DNA of 64,000 nucleotides from Pseudomonas sp. Bc-h (GTDB lineage Bacteria; Pseudomonadota; Gammaproteobacteria; Pseudomonadales; Pseudomonadaceae). Positions 57,313 to 64,000 of this stretch are shown piece by piece. Numbering within the stretch: position 1 is the stretch's first letter; each line of letters begins with the position of its first letter. The position numbers and the translations under genes are program-made. The notes beneath the pieces are model-generated. The model searched no databases and was not told the origin of the DNA. It saw nothing but the letters and a program-made list of their open reading frames with translations. The stretch lies in NCBI RefSeq assembly GCF_002080045.1, contig NZ_MUIN01000014.1, positions 101,533 to 165,532 of the forward strand, given 5' to 3'.

Positions 57313-58231
57313 GACCTTTGGTGAACGTTGTCATCAGTCTCTTGCTGATGTTGAAGCTGAAATTGCGTCCCACCTGCAGCAAGGTCTGCACCTTGCGCTG
57401 GGGCGTGATCGCCGACATCGAATACCCGACCAGTTCCATCAGGAAATACTCGTAGAGCTCGTCGTTGCCCAGGCGGTTGTAGTAGTTGGCCAGCGCGCCG
57501 GAAGTCTGCAGGGCCATGTGCAACTTGCGTTTGTTCGAACGCATGGAGAACACACCGCCAGGGTGCAGGCGATACATTGCAGGCTTGACCTCGCCCATGA
57601 ACTTGCCCTTGCCGTAGGCGCCCAACAGCGACCACCAGACCAGATCATTCAGAGGTGCACCGACCAGCTCCCTGGGCAATGAGTCGAAGACATTGCGAAA
57701 CACGGTGGTGAGCGTCGAGATCGGCCGGGCTTTCTGCAGTTCCAGCGCCGTGGCATCTGCGCGCAGATCGCCTTGCAGCTGAATCTCGTACTGGCCGCTG
57801 ATATCGAAAGGGATGGCGTCGTGATAAGTCAGCACGTAATCCGGGTGGCTTTCGAGGAAGTCCACCTGGATCTGCAGTTTGCGCGGATCGGTCCAGTAAT
57901 CGTCGCCTTCGCAAAAAGCGATGTAGCGCCCGCGGGCCTCGCCGAACAGGCGCGGGACCGAAGGGTTGCCTTGCGAGTACTGGTTCGTCTCGTGATAGAA
58001 GGCGCGGATCAACGTCGGGTAACGCTTGACGTAATCGGCAATGATGCGGGCGGTGCCATCCGTGGAGGCGTCGTCGTTGACCAGAATTTCAAAGTCGAAC
58101 GATGTTTCCTGCATCAGAAAGCCTTCCAGCGTCTGAGCGACGTAGGCTTCCTGGTTGTAGGCTGGGCAGACGATGCTGACCAGGGGTGCGGCGGACGGCG
58201 AAAGGCTCGTCTTTTTGCTAGTAGCATCCAT
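57302..58231 (-). CDS. Glycosyltransferase family 2
   Basis: The 309-residue GT-A enzyme has an N-terminal SIVCPAYNQEAYVAQTLEGFLMQ, DDASTDGT in the nucleotide site and FCEGDDYWTDPRKLQ with the DxD-like element. It resembles transferases of capsule and O-antigen loci, for example for glucose, galactose or N-acetylhexosamine. The start is 3 bases after the flippase stop and the end overlaps wzb, so it is tightly coupled. Confidence 0.9.
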   Translation of the reverse strand: MDATSKKTSLSPSAAPLVSIVCPAYNQEAYVAQTLEGFLMQETSFDFEILVNDDASTDGTARIIADYVKRYPTLIRAFYHETNQYSQGNPSVPRLFGEARGRYIAFCEGDDYWTDPRKLQIQVDFLESHPDYVLTYHDAIPFDISGQYEIQLQGDLRADATALELQKARPISTLTTVFRNVFDSLPRELVGAPLNDLVWWSLLGAYGKGKFMGEVKPAMYRLHPGGVFSMRSNKRKLHMALQTSGALANYYNRLGNDELYEYFLMELVGYSMSAITPQRKVQTLLQVGRNFSFNISKRLMTTFTKGHVQ

Positions 58232-58234
58232 GGC

Positions 58235-59749
58235 TCAAGTACTCAGTTTGCTGAACAAGACGGAAATCTTCGTCACCAGTGGCTTGTAGCTTGCTGCTAC
58301 CACCATCAGCGTGATCAAGCCGCTGACGGCCAGACCCAGAAACGTGTTGAAGCGGTTTTCATCGGCGATCAGGCGCAAGACCGGCTCGCTGATCGCCAGG
58401 CCCACGCCGGTCATCACGCTGATGCGGATGACATCGCGCAGCCACAGGCTGTGAATCCCCGGTGCCAGTCGCTGGTGCACGATCATCGGCCAGATGGCGA
58501 ACGACACCAGACGCAGTACGAACCAGGCGATGGCGGCGCCGAACGCGCCGTAGTAACGAATCGCCAGAAACATCACCGGCACCGTAATCAGTGCCGAAAC
58601 GATGCTGTACCAGACATGCAGGCGCATCTGCCCATAGGCGTATTGCAGGTAAAACTGGAAGGCGCTGACCGCCATGATCGCGCTGCCCAACGAGTACCAC
58701 GGCAAAACCGAGCGACTCCATTCGGCGGCTGTGCGGTCACCAGACCAGGCATAAACCATCTCATGGGCGTGCAGGGCGATCAGTGCCGCCAGCGGAAACA
58801 GAAACGTACAGACGAAACGGTTGGCCGCCAGAAACAGGTTATGCATGTCGTCGCGGCGACCTTCGGCCATCAGCACTGTCAGGCGCGGCAGCAGCGTCTG
58901 CGCCAGCGGGTTGCTCAACATCATGATGCCGGTGGTGATCAGCGCCACCAGCGAGAAGTAGCCGTACTCGTTGAGCGGCAGCATCTCGGACAGCAGCACC
59001 TTGTCGATCTGGGTCAGGACGATCCACAACACCGCGGTGCCGGACATGCTCGCGGCGAACGGGATGATCGGCTTGACCAGTTGCCAGTCAAAGCCGGTCA
59101 GCCACGAAGGGGTCGGCATCTGCTGGTAGGCACGGGCGGCGAAGATCAGCGTTTCAATCACTCCGACCAACACCTGAAACTCGAAGAACAACACCGGGTC
59201 GCTGGAAATCGTACTCACCAGAAACAACCCGCCGAAGTAGCGCAGGGTGGCGATGATGACGTTGGCGATGTTCAGCCAGGCATGCTGCTCCAGGCCCTGA
59301 ATCCCGCTTTTATAGAGGGTCGAAAACAGCCGCAGCGCGATGACGATCCCCATCAGGCTGATGCACTCGATCAGCGTCTGCGTCGACAACTCCTTGGCGT
59401 TGAGCCAGTGCACCGCGATCCAGTCGCTGCCCAGGTACATCGAGACGCAGCAAATGCTGGCCAGCGGCAGAAAGAGGATTTCGAACGAGCGCAGCAGACG
59501 TCCCGAATGATGGTCCGCAACGTCGGCGCCTTGTTGATGCGCCACCGCCCGGACCAGACTCGGCGAAAGCCCCGCGTCCAGCAACTGCAGCCAGGCCTGC
59601 AACACCGAGAAGAACCCGATCAGCCCGTAAGCCTCGGCGCCCATATGGCCGAGGTAGAACGGCATGATCAGGATTCCCACCAAGAGCGCGTAGGCCTGTC
59701 CTGCATAGCTCAACGCAGTGTTGCGTATGACTGAGCGTTTGGTTTGCAT
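58235..59749 (-). CDS. wzx: Wzx-type polysaccharide flippase
   Basis: The 504-residue protein has about 14 hydrophobic segments and the MOP-superfamily form: VIRNTALSYAGQAYALLVGILIMPFYLGHMGAEAYGLIGFF at the start, LLPLNEYGYFSLV in the middle. It moves the lipid-linked repeat unit across the inner membrane. The ATG at 59749 follows AAGGA. The matching Wzy polymerase is not found in this locus. Confidence 0.9.
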   Translation of the reverse strand: MQTKRSVIRNTALSYAGQAYALLVGILIMPFYLGHMGAEAYGLIGFFSVLQAWLQLLDAGLSPSLVRAVAHQQGADVADHHSGRLLRSFEILFLPLASICCVSMYLGSDWIAVHWLNAKELSTQTLIECISLMGIVIALRLFSTLYKSGIQGLEQHAWLNIANVIIATLRYFGGLFLVSTISSDPVLFFEFQVLVGVIETLIFAARAYQQMPTPSWLTGFDWQLVKPIIPFAASMSGTAVLWIVLTQIDKVLLSEMLPLNEYGYFSLVALITTGIMMLSNPLAQTLLPRLTVLMAEGRRDDMHNLFLAANRFVCTFLFPLAALIALHAHEMVYAWSGDRTAAEWSRSVLPWYSLGSAIMAVSAFQFYLQYAYGQMRLHVWYSIVSALITVPVMFLAIRYYGAFGAAIAWFVLRLVSFAIWPMIVHQRLAPGIHSLWLRDVIRISVMTGVGLAISEPVLRLIADENRFNTFLGLAVSGLITLMVVAASYKPLVTKISVLFSKLST

Positions 59750-59795
59750 GGGGTGTCCTTTCTCGCCAATACGTGAGCGTGCATCTCGAACCGCA

Positions 59796-60917
59796 TTAGA
59801 TGACCTGTGCCAGATTCGGTGCTTGGTACGGCGCACGGCCAAGACTGCATTCGGCGATCACGGTGTTGATCACGCGTTCCTGATCCTCCAGCTGCAGACC
59901 CGGGTAGATCGGCAGGCACAACACCCGTTCACTCAGAGAGCGCGAAGCGGTTTGCGCCGCTTGCGGTTGCAGGTACTCAAGGGTGTCCAGCGACGGGTAG
60001 AAATAACGGCGAGGGTTGATGCCGTTGGTGTTCAGCGCGCTGCGCAGGCGCAACAGTTGTTGCTCGTCGCTCAGCGCGATCGGGTAATAGCTGTTGTTCA
60101 GCTCGCTGTTGTCTTCGGGCTTCTGCAGGTCGACGTAATCGCCCAGGCGCGTGGTGTAGCGGTGGGCAATTTCAGCGCGCTGTTGAAGAATGTTCTCGAT
60201 GTCGTCGAGGATGCACAGCCCCATCGCGGCAGAGAATTCGTTGAGCTTGGCGTTGATGCCGATGCCGTCGATCTTGTCGACGTCGACGATGCCAAAGTTG
60301 CACAACAGATGAACACGGCGTGCGAGTTCATCATCGTTGGTGATGATCGCGCCGCCTTCGATGGTGTGAAACAGCTTGGTGGCGTGGAAACTCAGGGTGC
60401 TGATGTCGCCCCAGTTGAGTACCGATTGGCCAGCGTGACGCACGGCAAATGCATGGGCGCCGTCGTACACGACTTTCAGATTGCGCCGACGGGCAATCTC
60501 TTCGATCCGTTCCACTGCGCAGGGGTTGCCGAATACGTGGGTGCCGACGATTGCGGTGGTGTCAGAAACGATGCGGCTTTCAATGTGTTCTGGCGAGATG
60601 TTCCAGGTCTGCGCATCGATGTCAGCGAAGATCGGCCGAATGCCTTCCCACTGCAGCGAGCTGCTGGTGGCCACGAAGCTGAACGGCGTGGTCACTGCGC
60701 TGCCGGACAGGCCCAGTGCGCGATAAGCGACCTGAAGGGCCAGGGTGCCATTGTTGGTAAGAATGACGTGCTTGACGCCCAGGTAATCCTTGAGGCGCTG
60801 TTCCAGTTCACACACCAGTGGGCCGTGGTTGGTCAGCCAGCCGCGGGAATAGATGCCTTCGACGTAAGTCTTGAACTTGTCGATATCGCCCAGGTAAGTC
60901 TTGGTTACGTTGATCAT
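59796..60917 (-). CDS. DegT/DnrJ/EryC1/StrS-family PLP aminotransferase
   Basis: The 373-residue sugar aminotransferase has the PLP Lys 181 (SFHATKLFHTIEGGA), D152 and H155 (YDGAHAF) and the C-terminal YFYPSLDTLEYL and LPIYPGL. It transfers an amino group to a keto-sugar nucleotide, giving for example a 4-amino-4,6-dideoxy sugar. The ATG at 60917 has GGAG 6 bases upstream; an ATG 12 bases earlier has none. The presence of WbqC points to later N-acylation. Confidence 0.9.
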   Translation of the reverse strand: MINVTKTYLGDIDKFKTYVEGIYSRGWLTNHGPLVCELEQRLKDYLGVKHVILTNNGTLALQVAYRALGLSGSAVTTPFSFVATSSSLQWEGIRPIFADIDAQTWNISPEHIESRIVSDTTAIVGTHVFGNPCAVERIEEIARRRNLKVVYDGAHAFAVRHAGQSVLNWGDISTLSFHATKLFHTIEGGAIITNDDELARRVHLLCNFGIVDVDKIDGIGINAKLNEFSAAMGLCILDDIENILQQRAEIAHRYTTRLGDYVDLQKPEDNSELNNSYYPIALSDEQQLLRLRSALNTNGINPRRYFYPSLDTLEYLQPQAAQTASRSLSERVLCLPIYPGLQLEDQERVINTVIAECSLGRAPYQAPNLAQVI

Positions 60918-60994
60918 CGAAGTCTCCATTTCTGACGCAATGCTTTTTAAGCAGTGATGCTGCCAAGGCAGTCGTGCGCTAAGTCCGAACCGGT

Positions 60995-61780
60995 CTAGCT
61001 CCGGGTTGAAGCGGGTGGCGGGTTGCCGGCTTTATTACTCATCCGGCGTGCTCGGCCCTGGTTGATCCTGAGGATCAGGCGAGTCGCCAGACTTCCTGTG
61101 TGTGGGTCACCGAAATGGAACAGCGCGGTGGCGCGCTTGACCTCGGGGCTGCAGGCTTTATTGGCGTGCAAGGTGCGATAGCCCCAGAAGAAATAAACGT
61201 TGCCCGGCTCCAGGCGCAGGATGTAAGGCTTGAGCCATTGGCGCTGCATGCCTTTGATGATCCAGCCCCGGGTGAACTTGTTTTGCAGCAGGGCCTTCTC
61301 GATAACGTTGAACAGCACCCAACCGCGCACACGACGAATATTGGGGAAGAGCATCAGGTCGCCGCGTTCTTCACCTTCAGTCGGGATGAACACCGGGATA
61401 AGTGCGGTCACCAGGCTCGCGTCGTAGTGAAAACTATTGGATTCGCGCTTGCCTTGATTGCCCTGTACGCAACGCAGCACCGGGAAAATTCGGTCGCTGA
61501 CGGCTTCTCTTTTTGCGGCGTGCTGATATAGCCGCCCGAGCAAGGACTTGAACCGTGGGTCCGACCAGTAACTGGCCAGCAGGCTTTCGCCCAGCATCGC
61601 TTCACCGTGGTAAGCGAAGTATTCGCCCTGATGTTTCTGCGCTTGCTTGTCAGTCCAGCTGCGCAATTGCTGAAGATCGGGTTCAGTGACGGCACCGCTC
61701 AGTTTTGCAAAGCCGTTGGTATCGATTTCGTCAGCCAGGCGTTGGACCAGCTGCTCATCCATGTCGAAAGATAAAGGCAT
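60995..61780 (-). CDS. Phytanoyl-CoA dioxygenase (PhyH)-like Fe(II)/2-oxoglutarate oxygenase
   Basis: The 261-residue protein is the first gene of the operon. It has an Fe(II) site H118-x-D120 (FHYDASLVT) and H205 (YRTLHANKA), with R216 (EVKRATALFHFGD) suited to bind 2-oxoglutarate. It could hydroxylate a sugar or acyl group of the polymer. The ATG at 61780 is preferred because a longer reading to 61894 would run through an ops-like element. The substrate is unknown. Confidence 0.8.
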   Translation of the reverse strand: MPLSFDMDEQLVQRLADEIDTNGFAKLSGAVTEPDLQQLRSWTDKQAQKHQGEYFAYHGEAMLGESLLASYWSDPRFKSLLGRLYQHAAKREAVSDRIFPVLRCVQGNQGKRESNSFHYDASLVTALIPVFIPTEGEERGDLMLFPNIRRVRGWVLFNVIEKALLQNKFTRGWIIKGMQRQWLKPYILRLEPGNVYFFWGYRTLHANKACSPEVKRATALFHFGDPHTGSLATRLILRINQGRARRMSNKAGNPPPASTRS

Positions 61781-61836
61781 TGCATTGCGCCCTCGAAGGA
61801 AGTGGTAGGGACACAGCAGCGAGCGATTGGGCTTCA

Positions 61837-61850
61837 GGCACGCTACCGCC
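61837..61850 (-). promoter_or_regulatory. ops-like element 2 (RfaH loading site)
   Basis: On the minus strand the sequence is GGCGGTAGCGTGCC, which matches the RfaH ops core GGCGGTAGCGT and continues like the enterobacterial element. GGC and GCC can pair to form the small hairpin seen in ops. It lies about 57 bases upstream of the first gene. Confidence 0.8.
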
Positions 61851-61931
61851 CGAATCTGCAGATCCTGCCGTTCGGTGTGGTAGTGGGTTGGCATTTGCGC
61901 GCTTGATTGAAAGCAGCGTTATCAAGTCGTT

Positions 61932-61948
61932 GGGCAAAGCTACCGCCC
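61932..61948 (-). promoter_or_regulatory. ops-like element 1 within a JUMPstart-like segment
   Basis: On the minus strand GGGCGGTAGCTTTGCCC contains GGCGGTAGC and fits GGCGGTAGNNT, with GGGC/GCCC arms able to form the ops hairpin. The bases just upstream, AGTGCTCGGTAG, resemble the AGTGCTCTGGTAG of enterobacterial JUMPstart. It lies about 150 bases upstream of the first gene. Confidence 0.75.
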
Positions 61949-62128
61949 TACCGAGCACTTTCAGTAATTTTGAAAACTTTCCTGGGGCCAACAAATGCCC
62001 ACCGGCGCAAGCAACACACCGTTTCAGTCATTAACTTCGTTGGCAGGTACAGAGTGAAGAAGTCGGAATGTCTTCTGCGCGCAGCTCTGCGGCTACGCTG
62101 CTTAAAACAAGAAAACATTGGACACGCA

Positions 62129-62159
62129 TATATATCGACGTCGGCGCAGTTTCTGTCAA
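62129..62159 (-). promoter_or_regulatory. Candidate sigma-70 promoter of the exopolysaccharide operon
   Basis: A consensus -35 TTGACA (62159-62154, minus) is followed by an AT-rich -10 (GATATA at spacing 17 or TATATA at spacing 19). A start near 62122 would give a leader of about 340 bases with both ops-like elements in it. Confidence 0.45.
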
Positions 62160-62701
62160 ATTATTTCGCCAACATTCTGTTAAATTTTTGATAAGCGGGT
62201 CTTTAACTGTTCTAACCTGTTGATTTATATAGCAGTCAAAAAACCATCAATGCTCTATCACGGTGCGCTGACGCTTTGCAGGCGCCGCAGTGCACGGCGT
62301 CTGAGCCGGCCTTGAAAGACCAAAAGGCATTTTTCCAACGCCAGAAGTCAGGCGGCACGGGGGGGGCGGAATGTTGGCGCTCATTAATTGAACAGGGTAT
62401 TAGTGGTTTAATTGGAAGTTGAGTGACACTCTTACTGTTGTAATGAAAGAGGGTTATTGCAGCGTATCTCTTCGGGTATGGGCGCATGTAAGTGCAAAGT
62501 TTTCCGTACAAATCGGCGACCGTCTTGCAACTATCCATAGAAGTTAATGTCGTCACTGCGCTAACGCCCTGAGTGCTAACGCCTTCTGTTGCGGTTCCCT
62601 GTCATCTGACGAAATCGGCGTGTGGTTGCTCCTGCCCCACGGGTCCTCCATTATCTGGCGGGTGCGACGACGCAAAAAATTTCGGTTCAGCAGGAGAGTC
62701 A

Positions 62702-64000
62702 ATGAATACGCAGTCGAAAACCAGTGGAGTGGTGGCGCAACGCCTGGCGCAGGCGCGCGCCCTGATGAGCCGAGAAGGTATCGATGCCTGGCTGGTGCCG
62801 TCGGCCGATCCTCATCTGTCCGAGTACCTGCCAGGTTATTGGCAGGGCCGCCAATGGATGTCGGGTTTCCACGGTTCGGTGGGGACGCTGATCATCACCC
62901 AGGATTTCGCCGGGCTATGGGCCGACAGCCGTTATTGGGAGCAGGCGACCAAGGAGCTGGCAGGCAGCGGCATCGAATTGGTCAAACTTCAGCCGGGGCA
63001 GCCGGGCCCACTTGAGTGGCTGGCGGATCAAGCCAAAGCCGATTCGGTCGTGGCGGTGGACGGTGCGGTTCTGGCAGTCGCGTCTTCGCGAACCCTGGCC
63101 AGCAATCTATACGCACGCGGGGCTCGCCTTCGCACCGACCTTGATCCTTTGTCTGAACTGTGGGAAGGCCGCCCGGCATTGCCGACCCAGACCATTTATG
63201 AGCACGTTGCGCCGCAAGCCACTCAGCTTCGCAGCGACAAGCTGAGCCGCTTGCGCGGCGTGCTCGCCGAGCGCGGTGCCGACTGGCATTTCCTTGCAAC
63301 CCTTGATGACATCGCCTGGCTGTTCAACCTGCGTGGCGAAGATGTCTCCTACAACCCAGTGTTCATTTCCTTCGCCTTGATCGGGCCTGACAGCGTCAGC
63401 CTGTTCGTCGCACCGGAAAAGGTAAATCCGGCCTTGCGTAAAACCCTTGAGAGCGAAGGCATTACTCTGCGCGAGTACACCAGCATTGGCGCCGCGCTGC
63501 GTGAAGTGCCGCGTGACGCACGCTTGCTGGTCGATCCGGCGCGGGTAACGTGTGGGCTGCTCGATTATCTCGACAGTGAGGTGGCCCTGGTGGAAGGCCT
63601 CAACCCGACCACGCTGTTCAAGTCGCAGAAGAGCGAAGCCGATGCCCAGCACATTCGGCAGGCCATGGAACAGGATGGCGCGGCGTTGTGTGAATTCTTC
63701 GCCTGGCTGGATTGTGCTCTGGGCAATGAGCCTGTCAGCGAATTGACCATCGACAACAAACTCAGCGCGGCACGCGCCAGACGCCCTGGCTATATCTCCC
63801 AGAGTTTCGCCACCATCGCCGGCTTTAATGGCAACGGCGCTATGCCGCACTATCGCGCGACCGAAGAAGAGCATGCGCAGATCGAAGGTGATGGCCTGCT
63901 GCTGATCGATTCCGGCGGTCAATATCTGGGCGGTACCACCGACATCACCCGTATGGTGCCGATCGGTACGCCGACAGCGGAACAGAAACGCGACTGCACC
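62702..64000 (+). CDS. Aminopeptidase P family (M24B) protein, partial
   Basis: The 433 codons seen are open to the window end; the family is about 600 residues, so roughly the last 170 are missing. It has two creatinase-type N-terminal domains (about 10-145 and 165-320) and the start of the M24 catalytic domain. The first metal ligands are D403 (IDSGG) and D414 (TTDITR), with the substrate His in NGAMPHYRA before them. It cleaves Xaa-Pro bonds at peptide N-termini. The ATG at 62702 has GGAGAG upstream. It is divergent from the exopolysaccharide operon. Confidence 0.92.
   Translation, partial: MNTQSKTSGVVAQRLAQARALMSREGIDAWLVPSADPHLSEYLPGYWQGRQWMSGFHGSVGTLIITQDFAGLWADSRYWEQATKELAGSGIELVKLQPGQPGPLEWLADQAKADSVVAVDGAVLAVASSRTLASNLYARGARLRTDLDPLSELWEGRPALPTQTIYEHVAPQATQLRSDKLSRLRGVLAERGADWHFLATLDDIAWLFNLRGEDVSYNPVFISFALIGPDSVSLFVAPEKVNPALRKTLESEGITLREYTSIGAALREVPRDARLLVDPARVTCGLLDYLDSEVALVEGLNPTTLFKSQKSEADAQHIRQAMEQDGAALCEFFAWLDCALGNEPVSELTIDNKLSAARARRPGYISQSFATIAGFNGNGAMPHYRATEEEHAQIEGDGLLLIDSGGQYLGGTTDITRMVPIGTPTAEQKRDCT

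Larger units (their letters stand above)
61781..62701. other. 920-base AT-richer leader and promoter region between the exopolysaccharide operon and the aminopeptidase gene
   Basis: This is the longest gene-free stretch outside the repeats. It is clearly lower in GC than its surroundings. It holds the probable operon promoter (62129-62159) and two ops-like elements on the minus strand. A reading of 106 codons at 62236-62556 (minus) has no ribosome binding site or recognisable domain and is not called. Promoters for the aminopeptidase gene should lie near 62600. Confidence 0.7.

Noticed and set aside
57773..59734. A 653-codon open frame opposite the flippase and GT2 genes
   Set aside because: Low-complexity His/Gln/Arg composition and it spans two real genes on the other strand.
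62236..62556. A 106-codon open frame on the minus strand in the exopolysaccharide leader region
   Set aside because: No ribosome binding site, no domain, unusual composition for this genome; more likely part of an AT-richer noncoding leader.
62620..63015. A 131-codon open frame on the plus strand
   Set aside because: It overlaps the start of the aminopeptidase gene in another frame; the frame from 62702 carries the M24 protein.

Overview
The window looks like a chromosomal segment of a Pseudomonas, most likely of the fluorescens lineage. The evidence is the high-GC coding style, the typical pseudomonad genes (PA1571-type small protein, DUF2897 protein, PdxB, PpnP, ethanolamine permease) and at least seven REP-type palindromes between genes. 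No rRNA, tRNA, insertion sequence, phage or CRISPR array was seen. All assignments come from reading the sequence and translated proteins; no database search was possible.

Layout. 1-800: a large mosaic palindromic repeat, cut by the window edge. 819-6900 (minus): a six-gene Mrp/Pha-type multisubunit cation/proton antiporter operon with a fused A+B subunit. 7.2-24.5 kb: housekeeping and small-molecule genes (tusA, pdxB, a zeta-toxin-like kinase, an MsbA-like ABC exporter, ppnP, a DEDDh exonuclease, a TetR regulator, a periplasmic binding protein, ethanolamine permease, pyrF, glpQ-type phosphodiesterase, a diguanylate cyclase, two oxidoreductases, an FAH-fold hydrolase, an AraC regulator). 24.5-28.6 kb: a GntP-type permease with a HisD-like dehydrogenase, divergent from a LacI regulator, with a perfect 16-bp palindrome between them. 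28.6-34.9 kb: regulators and transporters (LysR, a CTP-synthase-C-terminus-like protein with an ABM monooxygenase, a DHA2 exporter with MarR, an EamA exporter with LysR). 35-39.1 kb: a CoA-transferase/AtoE operon with a divergent LysR. 39.3-41.9 kb: a second GntP permease, a small lipoprotein and a lone SsuE-type flavin reductase. 41.9-43.0 kb: a second copy of the mosaic palindrome.

43.1-61.8 kb (minus) is the most distinctive region: one co-directional exopolysaccharide locus of 16 genes. In transcription order these are a 2-oxoglutarate dioxygenase-like protein, a DegT/DnrJ aminotransferase, a Wzx-type flippase, a GT2, Wzb, Wzc, a WbqC-family protein, RfaH, a second GT2, a GT4, a PslG-like glycoside hydrolase, a GT4, an acyltransferase-3 protein, a GT4, a polyprenyl-P sugar transferase and Wza. 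The leader carries two ops-like elements (GGCGGTAGC), the loading signal for RfaH, and RfaH is encoded inside the operon, which suggests a self-contained antitermination circuit. No Wzy polymerase was found. Divergent from it, at 62.7 kb, an M24B aminopeptidase P gene runs off the window end.
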